This document shows positions 45,363 to 54,551 of a stretch of 64,000 nt of DNA, piece by piece (within the stretch, counting starts at the first letter, position 1; the number at the start of each line of letters is the position of its first letter). Below the pieces are notes generated by a model that did not search any database, was not told the DNA's origin, and saw only the letters and a list, made by a program, of their open reading frames with translations. A program made the translations under genes and the position numbers. This stretch comes from JABDMH01 sp965223215 (GTDB taxonomy: Bacteria > Bacteroidota > Bacteroidia > Chitinophagales > Saprospiraceae): positions 2,170,001-2,234,000 of the forward strand of contig CBDCVZ010000010.1 of NCBI GenBank assembly GCA_965223215.1. Reading direction: 5' to 3'.

Positions 45363-45703
45363 CTGATAGCAATCTTATACTCGATCGCCTGCGTAACATC
45401 CTGGAGTCTGAGCAGGTCTCTTGGGAGGAAAAGAAGATGTTTGGTGGCATCTGCTTCATGGTCGATGGCAAGATGTGCTTTGGTACCTACCGGGGAGGGC
45501 TGATGGCCCGTGTAGATCCTGACCGTATCCCTGACCTGATCCAGCGCAATGGTGCTGAACAAATGATTCATGGAGGCAGACCCATGACTGGATATGCCTG
45601 GATCAGTCCAGAGGGCTATGACCTGGACTCCGATCTAGCCTACTGGATTAAGGCATGTCTTGATTTCAACCCCAAAGCAAAAGCAAGTAAAAAAAAGAAG
45701 TAG
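45359..45703 (+). CDS. TfoX/Sxy N-terminal domain protein
   Basis: A 114-residue protein consisting of the TfoX N-terminal domain: KKMFGGICFMVDGKMCFG, MARVDPDRI, RPMTGYAWISPEGYD. It lacks the C-terminal TfoX domain. The tail is lysine-rich (KAKASKKKK). Such single-domain proteins are common, and a competence role is not established in this phylum. It overlaps the DUF2461 gene by 4 bases. A paralogue lies at 62885-63256. Confidence 0.85.
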   Translation: MTDSNLILDRLRNILESEQVSWEEKKMFGGICFMVDGKMCFGTYRGGLMARVDPDRIPDLIQRNGAEQMIHGGRPMTGYAWISPEGYDLDSDLAYWIKACLDFNPKAKASKKKK

Positions 45704-45806
45704 TGATACTCAAAGGACGCTTTCTCTTAACGTTCACTCCCCTACCAACTTAAGATGCAGGCCGATAAGCCCATTAAATGGCTGCGAATCAGTACTTTGT
45801 ATTATC

Positions 45807-46238
45807 ATGTCGTCAACTATTTGCATCACTAAGGACAAATCCAAACTCGATACCGCATTCATTCATGATTTTATTTCAAATAGCTACTGGGCCACGGGCA
45901 GGTCATTGCAAGATGTCAAGAAATCCATTAAAAACTCAACCTGCTTCGGACTCTTTGATGGAGATCAGCAGATTGGATTTGGTCGAGTTATTTCAGATAA
46001 AGTAGTCTTTGGGTACATTATGGATGTCTTTATAAGTCCCACCCATAGCAGGCAGGGCTTGGGCACTCAACTTATGGAAGCAATGCTTTCAGATCCAGAA
46101 TTTCGCAAGGTAAAGACTTGGTATTTGAAAACACGAGACGCGGACAAGTTTTATGAGCATTTCGGTTTTAAATGGATGACAGGCTGCCATTTCATGGAGA
46201 GAAAATCAAATGCAAATGAAAATCAAGCTCAACCATAA
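45807..46238 (+). CDS. GNAT family N-acetyltransferase
   Basis: About 143 residues from ATG 45807; the open frame reaches back to 45660 inside the preceding TfoX gene, but the first 49 codons are not conserved-looking. The GNAT acetyl-CoA loop is seen as SRQGLGTQLMEAML, preceded by the IMDVFISPTH strand, with YEHFGFKW near the end. The substrate is unknown. Confidence 0.85.
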   Translation: MSSTICITKDKSKLDTAFIHDFISNSYWATGRSLQDVKKSIKNSTCFGLFDGDQQIGFGRVISDKVVFGYIMDVFISPTHSRQGLGTQLMEAMLSDPEFRKVKTWYLKTRDADKFYEHFGFKWMTGCHFMERKSNANENQAQP

Positions 46239-46302
46239 AAGTTTCATCTTGTTGTATTATTTTGACAACATCATCGAGACACCTCGGCGGGAGATCTGTA
46301 AA

Positions 46303-47124
46303 TCACCAGTCTTTTTTCTTGAGGATTAAATAACTCATGCTGATATTAAAAATAAGCCATCCCAATACAATCAGGGTCTCCTTCAGCGATACATAATCTT
46401 GAATTTCCATCAACACATAACGTGGAAACGGTAGTGGTATCAAATAATAAACACTCATGATCGGAAAATACTTGGGTACAGGCCGAAGCCATTCCCAGGT
46501 GCCTTCATAATACTGAATAAAAGTGCTCAGCAGGGGCTCAAAAACAATGGTATACATAAATAATCCAACGATGACCAAGCCTGCTTTTGGAATCAACAAT
46601 GCCAACATTAGGGCAAAGGTTATATACGTGAATAAACCGAGCAGATAGGCGAATAAAAAGGAACTCGATTGGAACATGTAATCTAATCCCTGCACTTGCG
46701 AATAAATCGAAGCTGTGACTAGGCCGATCAACCAAACCAGCAATGTTGAAGTTAAAGCCAGTGCGAAGATAAAAGCCAACTTCGATTTTAGAAAGTCAGC
46801 AAAACTCAAACCATCGATCACATTTTGACGTAAAGTGCGATAAGTATTTTCATTGGCAATAGAGATGATCACGATAAAAGCCAGGATCACTTTAAAAAAA
46901 CCACCCAAATAAGTTAGATTTTGCCAGACATCTGGATAGTCATAAAAGGGAATCATGGTGGGATCGATACCGTTGAACTCTGCACCTTTGCTCTTGATGT
47001 AACGAAAGAACCACATCACGCTGCTGCAGACAGCGGCGACGCATAGCGCATACATGCCAACCATGATCCAAAATGGACGATAATGCCGGAGTTTAAACCA
47101 TTCAACTTTTAATAGTCTAATCAT
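46303..47124 (-). CDS. ABC-2 type transporter permease
   Basis: A 273-residue membrane protein with about six hydrophobic segments, beginning after the cytoplasmic N-terminus VEWFKLRHYRPFW that is typical of ABC-2 permeases in bacteria. Its start overlaps the end of the partner ATPase gene by 8 bases. The pair is probably an exporter for a drug, peptide or lipid; the substrate cannot be told. Confidence 0.85.
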   Translation of the reverse strand: MIRLLKVEWFKLRHYRPFWIMVGMYALCVAAVCSSVMWFFRYIKSKGAEFNGIDPTMIPFYDYPDVWQNLTYLGGFFKVILAFIVIISIANENTYRTLRQNVIDGLSFADFLKSKLAFIFALALTSTLLVWLIGLVTASIYSQVQGLDYMFQSSSFLFAYLLGLFTYITFALMLALLIPKAGLVIVGLFMYTIVFEPLLSTFIQYYEGTWEWLRPVPKYFPIMSVYYLIPLPFPRYVLMEIQDYVSLKETLIVLGWLIFNISMSYLILKKKDW

Positions 47125-48007
47125 GCTCAGCCAAAATATTTAGAAATTGTTGCTCTAGGCTTCCGGTTTTCTCATTCAACAGGGTTAGTATAACTTTTCG
47201 ATCAATCAAGAAGGAATTTAATTGTTCAGTGGTCACACCATGATTCACACTAACAATTAGGTGCCGATTTTCCTCCTCAATATTGGTAACGCCACGAAAC
47301 TCGGCGACTTTGCTACGTAGATCTGCCAAATCGCGAGATGCAATTTCAAATCGAGCTTGCTCCATTAGGGCTTCTTCGACGCTACCTTGATAGAGTTTCT
47401 CACCTCTTCGTAGCACACAGAAATGAGAACAAACCTTCTGCACTTCGTCTAGAAGATGGCTCGCCAGGATAATGGTTTTTCCGCTGTTGGCAATGAACTG
47501 GATTAGGCGACGGATTTCTACAATCCCCTGAGGATCTAGACCATTGGTGGGTTCATCCAGAATCAAAACCTCAGGGTCGGCCAACAATGCGGATGCTATG
47601 GCCAACCGTTGCTTCATGCCCAGTGAGTATGTCTTAAAGGGATCATTTCGCCGGTCGGACAGGCCTACAATTTCCAATACCTCCTCGCGCCGCGACAGAG
47701 CACATTCCTTCACAGTAGCAACCACAGCCAAATTCTGCATTGCGGTGAGATAGGGATAGAAACAAGGCGATTCCAAAATAGCGCCGATTCGCTTTCTTGC
47801 GTCTGCATTTGGATCCAGATCAAACCAGAAATAGGTTCCGCTGGTTGCCTTGAGTACGCCCAGTAACAATCCCAGGGTTGTTGTTTTTCCACTTCCGTTA
47901 GGGCCCAACAGTCCAAAGATCATTCCCCGGTCGACCTCCAGGTTCAGATTATTCAAGGCCGTAATTCGACGATATTTTTTGGTTAGGTCCTGTGTTTTTA
48001 AGATCAA
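47117..48007 (-). CDS. ABC transporter ATP-binding protein
   Basis: A 296-residue ATPase with Walker A GPNGSGKTTTL, signature YSLGMKQRLAIASALL, Walker B VLILDEPTNGLD and H-loop ILASHLLDEV. The C-terminal ~80 residues form the extra domain seen in bacitracin/lantibiotic-export type ATPases. It is translated just ahead of the ABC-2 permease. Confidence 0.9.
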   Translation of the reverse strand: MILKTQDLTKKYRRITALNNLNLEVDRGMIFGLLGPNGSGKTTTLGLLLGVLKATSGTYFWFDLDPNADARKRIGAILESPCFYPYLTAMQNLAVVATVKECALSRREEVLEIVGLSDRRNDPFKTYSLGMKQRLAIASALLADPEVLILDEPTNGLDPQGIVEIRRLIQFIANSGKTIILASHLLDEVQKVCSHFCVLRRGEKLYQGSVEEALMEQARFEIASRDLADLRSKVAEFRGVTNIEEENRHLIVSVNHGVTTEQLNSFLIDRKVILTLLNEKTGSLEQQFLNILAEHD

Positions 48008-48107
48008 TGCTGGTCTCGTTTATCGCTGAGCATTAGACGTTTTGATACCCAAATCCGTTACGTGGGGAAGAAATGATTATGAAGCCCTGCTACCGACCGC
48101 TTTCAAT

Positions 48108-48755
48108 CTAAGTTCGTTCTTTGAGTTTTTCCGAAGCGTTTTTTTTCTCTTCACCCTCTATCTTGGTGTCCGAATCCTCTCCTCCGCTGTTACCTGCTTC
48201 GCTGTCTTGTTCCTGATCATGACTGCGTCGCTTTCGGTCATCACCGCCCATCATTTCAAAAACGTTCAAAAAATTCTCAGAAAAAGCCTCATCATTCTCT
48301 GCAATTTTTTGGTAAACTCGAGATAATTTAAGTAAATCGACACTTCCCACTAGGTCTGCAGCATAGTATTCTCCGTCCACTTTCGCCAGCACCACCGTTT
48401 CGAAAGGTTTTTCTTTGCCGACCACGTGCAATTGAGTATCACCGGTACCATCTACCGTCATGTATTCTTCAAAATCTTCGATATATAATTCCTTAATAGC
48501 GTCTCTAAACTTGTTGTCGTCAAAGCGATCCTTTCGAATTGGAAAGAAAATTAATTTCTTCAGATCCTTGATCATCTCGTTGAATTCAGGATCCTGCTTG
48601 AGATTTAGCATGCGTAGAGTGGAAGGGTAGAAATAGAACCGATGACCAGTCCGCTCTTCATCAATAAGTTTTTGAATGGTCTTGCTTTGCGCAAGCATAT
48701 TCCCCATGGCAAAAAGGAAACACAATAGACTTATCCCGATCCGGATTTTCATCAT
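48108..48755 (-). CDS. DUF4252 protein with acidic tail
   Basis: A 215-residue exported DUF4252 protein: a signal peptide (ISLLCFLFAMGNMLA-Q), a central domain with YFYPSTLRMLN and VLAKVDGEYYAADLVGSVDLLKL, and a low-complexity acidic tail (EAGNSGGEDSDTKIEGEEKK). It is the last gene of an operon with a second DUF4252, an anti-sigma-like protein and an ECF sigma factor. Function unknown; it is probably an envelope protein under that sigma factor's control. Confidence 0.8.
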   Translation of the reverse strand: MMKIRIGISLLCFLFAMGNMLAQSKTIQKLIDEERTGHRFYFYPSTLRMLNLKQDPEFNEMIKDLKKLIFFPIRKDRFDDNKFRDAIKELYIEDFEEYMTVDGTGDTQLHVVGKEKPFETVVLAKVDGEYYAADLVGSVDLLKLSRVYQKIAENDEAFSENFLNVFEMMGGDDRKRRSHDQEQDSEAGNSGGEDSDTKIEGEEKKNASEKLKERT

Positions 48756-48761
48756 ATTTTC

Positions 48762-49325
48762 TTAGTTATCGTCATCCTTCTTATCATGATCCTTGGAGTC
48801 ATCATCATCTCCGATCATTCCAAATTTATCGAAACCATGCACACGCATGACCCTTGAAATCCTGCTAATGGTACTCAGATCAATCTCACCAAACAAACTC
48901 ATAATCATAAATTCGCGTTCTGCCCCTCTGACCATCAACAGCTCGTTGATCACGCCATTTTCGTCGCGAATCATAAATCGAATGTTCTCCTTAACATCCT
49001 CTACAGTCATCAATTCTTCATAGGATCCGTCTGCGTCCATTTTCTTAATCGCTGCTGCAAACATTTTATTGCCATTCTCAGCGTTTTCTCTAACCAAACC
49101 CTTAATGCCTTTTAATTTGCTAATGGCTTCCAAAATGGCCTTCTCATCTTCATTTTGTGCATCCAGCTCCGTAAATAGTGAAAACATTTTTCCTGTCACA
49201 CTGATCTTGGTGAATTCATCACTTTCCTGATAATCGGTAAAGTATCTGGCAATGGCGTTATCTTGTGCGGTGGCCGATCCGAGGCCGATCAGCATGACCG
49301 CCAATAGTAAGAACATATTTTTCAT
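48762..49325 (-). CDS. DUF4252 protein
   Basis: A 187-residue exported protein: a signal peptide ending GSATA-Q, then a DUF4252 domain with FTELDAQNEDEKAILEAISKL, MIRDENGVINELLMVRG and MIMSLFGEIDLSTISRISR, ending in a short Asp/Lys tail (DDDDSKDHDKKDDD). It is a paralogue of the following gene, which starts 6 bases after its stop. Confidence 0.85.
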   Translation of the reverse strand: MKNMFLLLAVMLIGLGSATAQDNAIARYFTDYQESDEFTKISVTGKMFSLFTELDAQNEDEKAILEAISKLKGIKGLVRENAENGNKMFAAAIKKMDADGSYEELMTVEDVKENIRFMIRDENGVINELLMVRGAEREFMIMSLFGEIDLSTISRISRVMRVHGFDKFGMIGDDDDSKDHDKKDDDN

Positions 49326-49363
49326 CTTATAAATTTTTTAATAAAGTGTTTTTTAGATAATTT

Positions 49364-49858
49364 TTAATTGTGAAGTTCAATGGAAGCTTCTCTATTTTTT
49401 ATTTTCTCAACCGTTAAATCGAACTCCTCTAACTCCTTTGTAAAGTTGGCACCCCGATTCAACTCACTCGACACCAGAAAAAGTGCCTTTTTGGTTAATT
49501 CAAAGGCTTCGCGAGCTTCCCTTAATTCTGCCAACCGCAGCTGACGGCTGGTATCATATCGATAGATAAAGAAACAGGCAGCGATTAAAATCGCAGCTCC
49601 TGCTGCCGCCTTTAATGCACTGGGCAACCTATACCTACCCTTGGCATGGCCAATTTTGGTCAAAACCTGCGCATCAAAATCACTGGATAGCTCCCTTTGC
49701 TCATAGGCACTCAGTAACTGAAAATAAGAAGACTCTTCATCGGTTCCGGTCGGTAATCCATACTCCTTTAAGTAGGCCTTGACTTCGTACTCTTCCTGTA
49801 AGGTGGTTTCACCGCTCCAGTATTTTTCTAATAAAGTCTCAATTCTCCTGGAGTCCAT
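49364..49858 (-). CDS. Anti-sigma-factor-like membrane protein
   Basis: A 164-residue protein with a cytoplasmic N-terminal half (RRIETLLEKYWSGETTLQEE), one membrane helix near residues 85-98 (AAAGAAILIAACFFIY) and a ~65-residue helical periplasmic part. It starts inside the end of the ECF sigma gene (20-base overlap). Position and topology point to an anti-sigma factor, although a classical zinc motif is absent. Confidence 0.7.
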   Translation of the reverse strand: MDSRRIETLLEKYWSGETTLQEEYEVKAYLKEYGLPTGTDEESSYFQLLSAYEQRELSSDFDAQVLTKIGHAKGRYRLPSALKAAAGAAILIAACFFIYRYDTSRQLRLAELREAREAFELTKKALFLVSSELNRGANFTKELEEFDLTVEKIKNREASIELHN

Positions 49859-50357
49859 AATTAATTCTCTTTTTTAACGAAGTTCTCACTCTTTGCCGGG
49901 CACGGAAGAGGTTGACTTTCACCTGACCCGGGTCAAGGTTTAATAAATCGCCAATTTCCTGATTAGAGTAACCCGCCAACTCCCTCAGCCTAAATATTTC
50001 CCTTTGTTTTTGAGGCAATACCGCCATCAGTTGCTCCACCTGTTTAAGCAGGTCCTTGGTCTCAACTTCTCGATGGGGTTGCTCGCCTGGATCGCTCGCT
50101 CCATATACTTGTGCGAGATCCTTGACCTTATTATTGTGTGCTTTCAATTTGTCCAGCGACAAATTACGCGCACATCGAATACACCAAGCTTCTTTATTTT
50201 TAATTCCATCCATTTGCGTCCGCTTTTCCCATACCTTCATAAATACTTCCTGAGTAATGTCCTTAGCCAGTTCTTCACGCATGACAATGCTGAGAATGTA
50301 TCGGTATAGCCGACTCTTCAGCGGTAAAATCTCTGCTTTAAAATCATCCAGGGTCAT
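49839..50357 (-). CDS. ECF RNA polymerase sigma factor
   Basis: A 172-residue sigma-70 family ECF factor. Region 2 (ELAKDITQEVFMKVWEKR) and region 4 (REIFRLRELAGYSNQEIGDLLNLDPGQVKVNLFRARQ) are intact. It heads the operon sigma / anti-sigma / DUF4252 / DUF4252, a layout met often in Bacteroidota. Its upstream region runs straight into repeat locus 2. Confidence 0.9.
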   Translation of the reverse strand: MTLDDFKAEILPLKSRLYRYILSIVMREELAKDITQEVFMKVWEKRTQMDGIKNKEAWCIRCARNLSLDKLKAHNNKVKDLAQVYGASDPGEQPHREVETKDLLKQVEQLMAVLPQKQREIFRLRELAGYSNQEIGDLLNLDPGQVKVNLFRARQRVRTSLKKRINYGLQEN

Positions 50358-50424
50358 TACTAAATAGGAGACGATTGATTAATAGGTGGGTTACATCTAG
50401 GTGATGATTTAATTGCGGGCAGGA

Positions 50425-51240
50425 CCAAAAGGCTGAAAAACCAAGATCTAAGGGACCAGGCACCAAGATACAAACACCAAGATACAAGGGGGGGACGCCC
50501 TAAAGACCAAGATACTAAGACCAAAAACCAAGATATGAGGGACCAAAGACCAAAAACCAAGATACAAACACCAAGATACAAGGGGGGCAGAGACGAATTA
50601 CACCTTCGGTCAAGACTTTCTTGTGCGACGATAGTAGGCCAGTTGTCAAGGATTAAGATACCAGGGTGGGCCAAGGCCAAGAAAACCAAAAACCAAGATA
50701 TGAGGGACCAAAGACCAAAAACCAAGATACAAACACCAAGATACAAGGGGGCAGAGACGAATTACACCTTCGGTCAAGACTTTCTTGTGCGACGATAGTA
50801 GGCCAGTTGTCAAGGATTAAGATACCAGGGTGGGCCAAGGCCAAGAAAACCAAAAACCAAGATACAAGGGGGCAGAAACCAGATCCCAAGCAATCATCGA
50901 AACTTCAATCACTAAGCCCGCATGGATTTGTGAGCCTATCCGTACCACGCAAGGACCCGACACCAAGCTCGAAACACCAAGATACAAGGATCCAAAAACC
51001 AAAAACCCAAAAAACAAACACCAAGATACAAGGGGGCAGAGACCAAAACCCAAGCAATCATCGAAACTTCAATCACTAAGCCCGCATGGATTTGTGAGCC
51101 TATCCGTACCACGCAAGGACCAGACACCAAGCTCGAAACACCAAGATACAAGGATCCAAAAACCAAAAACCCAAAATACAAACACCAAGACACAAGGGGG
51201 CAGAGACCAGCCCAAGCAATCATCGAAACTTCAATCACTA
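50425..51240. repeat. Complex tandem repeat locus 2 (~164-bp units)
   Basis: About 0.8 kb without a gene. The word CCAAGATACA occurs about 10 times plus variants, as in repeat locus 1 at 15.4-17.0 kb. Two unit types each recur at ~164 bases: one around GACGAATTACACCTTCGGTC (50587 and 50751), another around AAGCAATCATCGAAACTTC (50888, 51052 and 51214). It lies between the divergent ECF sigma and HIT genes. Long apparent frames rich in LYLG or DTKIQ-like words are repeat artefacts. Confidence 0.9.
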
Positions 51241-51630
51241 AGCTATTTGGGAATTGGTGAGCCTATGCGACTTCCGATTACAGCGAGATTTGAAACTCGT
51301 TTTTCGTTGCGAGTTCGCGCACCTTGGCTACCAGGCAAATCGAGAGCGAGAGCAACCACCGAATGAGTGCCACCAACCCAGGGTCAGGTAGTCGTTGAAG
51401 TGAGTGGCGGAGAACGTGCCTAACATCTCTTGAAGTATTCATCCCGCCATGTGAATCGAACCTCATTCAATGTTGACGGGGTGCACAATCGGAGGACCCT
51501 GCAGAGACCTATTCGAAATGATGTCTCCAAATCATCCTTGAACTCAGAGTAAAAGAGGAAATGTGTACAATCGCACCTCTCATGCGGCTTTGGATTAGGT
51601 AGATCCCCATGGCATCGCTACTTTCACTTG
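51241..51630. other. Intergenic stretch next to repeat locus 2
   Basis: About 390 bases. A short inverted repeat GAAACTCG...CGAGTTCG lies near 51290-51315. Frames of ~60 codons on either strand resemble nothing known. No RNA gene was recognised. Confidence 0.35.
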
Positions 51631-52032
51631 ATGACAGAATGTATCTTTTGTAAAATTGTGCTTGGCCAAGCTCCCTCTTGGATGGTTTTAGAGGATAAAT
51701 ACTGCTATGCCTTTTTAGATATCAATCCCGTAAGCAAGTATCACACATTGGTCATTCCAAAGAAACACTGCACGAATATGTTTGATGTGTCAGAGCAGAC
51801 CGCCCTGGCAGTCATGCGCATGATCAAGAAAGTGGTTGATCTGTACCAGACAAGACTACATCTGCAACACCTACAGATCATCTGCAGTAATGGTCGCCAT
51901 GCACAGCAGGATGTTTTTCATCTACATTATCACATCGTACCACGTAGCCAGGGAGATGGCCAAAACATTCGTTGGAAAGTGCATCGAGAATGGCGAGCAT
52001 CTTTTGATGAGATGCTGCAGCAGCTGCTATAA
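51631..52032 (+). CDS. HIT family protein
   Basis: About 133 residues from ATG 51631 (one codon earlier, a TTG is possible). CIFCKIVLGQAP and the histidine triad HLHYHIVPR mark a HINT/Fhit-like nucleotide hydrolase, with VIPKKHC in between. The CxxC at the start fits a zinc site. Probably hydrolyses AMP-linked compounds in the cytoplasm. Confidence 0.9.
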   Translation: MTECIFCKIVLGQAPSWMVLEDKYCYAFLDINPVSKYHTLVIPKKHCTNMFDVSEQTALAVMRMIKKVVDLYQTRLHLQHLQIICSNGRHAQQDVFHLHYHIVPRSQGDGQNIRWKVHREWRASFDEMLQQLL

Positions 52033-52045
52033 GCCACAGACCTAG

Positions 52046-52290
52046 TTACTGGATCTCCAGCCTGTGAATATTCACCTGCCCGGCTACCACCCATCGAACG
52101 AAGTACATGCCCGCGGGCACCTTGCTGATGTCAAAGGTGTTACCATCAATGGCTGTCATCAAAATCAACTGCAAATCACCAACAGAAATCGCCTGATCGG
52201 AAGCATCACTCACAGCATGAAGCACAATCGGAAGTCGGATTTGGAAATGCCGGTGATCTCACTCTTCATTCGGAAGTTTCTAAGTGCACT
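52046..52290 (-). pseudogene. Remnant of a T9SS type A sorting domain
   Basis: On the minus strand a frame ending at TAA 52046 reads ISKVPAGMYFVRWVVAGQ then VNIHRLEIQ, the classical end of a T9SS type A domain. About 150 bases upstream, in a different frame, FPNPTSD appears, the usual start of that domain. A frameshift near 52220 separates the two, and no catalytic or passenger domain lies upstream. It looks like the tail of a decayed secreted-protein gene. Confidence 0.6.
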
Positions 52291-52629
52291 TTTCCACCCA
52301 AATGGGTAGGAGTTGAGATCAGACCACGGGCTATCTTGGTCGGATGTTAGGTCCGCACCTACTGACCCACCCATCCGCTAAACAACCCATATTCGAAGTT
52401 GTGCCTAGATATACTGCTACTTCAGATTTGATTGGCCGCCATCTCGTTGCCTGACACTGCCACCTGGAGCTGGGCGACACAGATAAATTCGAAGTAGTCA
52501 GCAGAGAGTGATTTGGAAATAAAGTCTGACCGCACCCTTGATCAAAGCTGGCTGTGATGCCCACCCTTTTTTTGTAGATTAAGTGGTGAGTTTTGGAATA
52601 GTGATTTGAATAATCATCCGACATCAACA
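52291..52629. other. Intergenic stretch with no recognised gene
   Basis: About 340 bases between the T9SS tail remnant and the histidine kinase. A 99-codon frame on the minus strand (52331-52630) has no recognisable content and I do not accept it. Nothing else stands out. Confidence 0.35.
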
Positions 52630-54549
52630 ATGCTCCATTCTTTAAGCAAAACGGTCCTGCCTCCTTTGTTTTGTCTGTTCGCCCTGTCTGTACAAGCCAT
52701 GGAACTTAATTACGATAGTCTTGAGCAGGCGCTCCAAGTAACCGACAATGATGACGAAAAGTTTCAAATTTATCGACTCCTTATTTGGGACTATTCACGA
52801 ACAAAACCGCAACGCGCTTTAGAACTCAATGCTGATCTCACCCAAATGGCCCATCGTTCTGAAAATCCACATTGGCTGAATCAGGGTCGATACTATTATG
52901 GTGTGATCTATAAAAATATGGGAGAAAACTCATTGGCTTTGTCTTATCTAGATAGTACACTTCAATACCACAGGTCGCAAAATGATACTAAACGAGAGGC
53001 GCACACTCTTTATCAAATTGGTGTTGTGAATAAAAACATGGGGCAGATTAAAAAAGGCATTGACGCCATCAATGCCACCGTGGAAATCTACCGCAAACTT
53101 GATGATACGATCAGCATGGCCATGTCGATAAATGCTAAGGGCTACATGTTTCGACAGCTCCATCAACATGATCGTGCCATTGAAATGTATCGTGAAGCCT
53201 ATGCTTTACATGCTGCTGGAGGTGATACCATAGGTATGGCTGGAGCCCTACTAAATCATGGCAATGCGTATAAAGCTTTGCACAAGTTGGATAGTGCCTT
53301 GATTCTCTACAATTTGTCTGAAAAACTATCGACCACGCAGCGAGATGAATGGGGTCTGGGTTACATTTATGAGAATCGTGGCGATCTATACCACCGAATG
53401 GGTGATAATGATCGAGCTATCAAGGAACTTAACCAGAGTATTGTCATCCGGAAAAAATACCAGCAAAAAGGACTTTTGGTCCCCACTTTGCTCCTACTGG
53501 CCAACGTACATCGAAAACAGGGAGATCTCGCGAAGGCTCGCAATGAGATTGATACAGCATTGGTGCTGGCCAAAGAGACGAATATGACCGACCACCTGAA
53601 GGCCGCCTATGGTGCGATGTCTCAAATCTATGAAGACCTGGGTCTAGTTGACCTGGCTCTGGAGGCCTTTAAGAAACACAATACCATCAAGGACTCCCTA
53701 TTTAATGAAAAAATTAGTCAGCAATTCGCGGAGCTCGAAACACTTCATAAAACTCGAGAAAAAGAAGAACAAATAACTCAGTTGGCCTTTCAGCAAGAAC
53801 TAAATCAGATTAGATTATCAAGGCAGCGGGATGTCATCCTGGTTTTTAGCATCGGCGCTGCCGTACTGCTGCTTTTGCTCTGGCGCTATTCCGCCTTAAA
53901 CAAGAAAGTAAAGCAGCAAAACCAACTGATTGGAAAAGCACTCAGTGAAAAGGAAATCCTCCTCAAAGAAATTCATCATCGGGTTAAAAATAATCTGCAA
54001 CTAATCTCGAGTCTGCTTAGCCTGCAGTCATCCACCATCGACGATTCGACAGCATTAGCTGCACTCACCGAGGGACAGTCGAGGGTGCAATCGATGGCAT
54101 TGATCCATCAAGATCTTTATCGATCGGACAATCTTACCGGCGTACAAATTGAGGGCTATATTAAGAAGCTCTGCCGCAATTTATTCGACACCTATAATAT
54201 TCGTGGCGAGCGAATTCGATTGCAGCTCGAGATCGCACCCCTATCCCTGGATGTGAGCACCTTAATACCATTAGGGTTAATATTAAATGAGCTCATCAGT
54301 AATTCGCTTAAATATGCATTTCCGAATAACATATCAGGCACCATAGGAGTGCGCTTGCAGCCAAAGGAAGAAAAACTACTGCTGGAGGTCTGGGATGACG
54401 GTGAAGGCTTCACACCCAATGCACGAACAAATGGCTTTGGACACAAGCTGGTGAAGACTTTCGCCAAAAAATTAGAGGCAGATGTGTCAATAGATCAAAA
54501 GGATGGAACGATTGTCTCCATGCAAATCACCAACTTTAAAGTCGCATAA
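52630..54549 (+). CDS. TPR-containing sensor histidine kinase (HisKA_2 type)
   Basis: About 639 residues from ATG 52630; an in-frame TTG at 52606 is less likely because the signal peptide begins at the ATG (LPPLFCLFALSVQA). Parts: signal peptide, tetratricopeptide repeats (~50-390, periplasmic), a coiled coil, one membrane helix (VILVFSIGAAVLLLLLW), then a HisKA_2 domain with EIHHRVKNNLQLISSLLSLQ (His449/450) and a HATPase domain (LNELISNSLKYAF, DDGEGF, GFGHKLV). It overlaps nothing but is followed after 2 bases by its response regulator. Confidence 0.85.
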   Translation: MLHSLSKTVLPPLFCLFALSVQAMELNYDSLEQALQVTDNDDEKFQIYRLLIWDYSRTKPQRALELNADLTQMAHRSENPHWLNQGRYYYGVIYKNMGENSLALSYLDSTLQYHRSQNDTKREAHTLYQIGVVNKNMGQIKKGIDAINATVEIYRKLDDTISMAMSINAKGYMFRQLHQHDRAIEMYREAYALHAAGGDTIGMAGALLNHGNAYKALHKLDSALILYNLSEKLSTTQRDEWGLGYIYENRGDLYHRMGDNDRAIKELNQSIVIRKKYQQKGLLVPTLLLLANVHRKQGDLAKARNEIDTALVLAKETNMTDHLKAAYGAMSQIYEDLGLVDLALEAFKKHNTIKDSLFNEKISQQFAELETLHKTREKEEQITQLAFQQELNQIRLSRQRDVILVFSIGAAVLLLLLWRYSALNKKVKQQNQLIGKALSEKEILLKEIHHRVKNNLQLISSLLSLQSSTIDDSTALAALTEGQSRVQSMALIHQDLYRSDNLTGVQIEGYIKKLCRNLFDTYNIRGERIRLQLEIAPLSLDVSTLIPLGLILNELISNSLKYAFPNNISGTIGVRLQPKEEKLLLEVWDDGEGFTPNARTNGFGHKLVKTFAKKLEADVSIDQKDGTIVSMQITNFKVA

Positions 54550-54551
54550 GG

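Noticed and set aside
50360..51366. Several 70-180-codon frames on both strands in repeat locus 2
   Set aside because: They follow the repeat period in every frame and have low-complexity products (e.g. DTKIQGG, LYLGVCILVF); artefacts of repeats without stops.
51278..51466. Possible group II intron or mobile-element remnant next to repeat locus 2
   Set aside because: I looked for a domain V-like hairpin and reverse transcriptase motifs; none fit.
52331..52630. 99-codon minus-strand frame upstream of the histidine kinase
   Set aside because: Composition unlike a protein of this genome, no domain, and it overlaps the kinase's 5' region.
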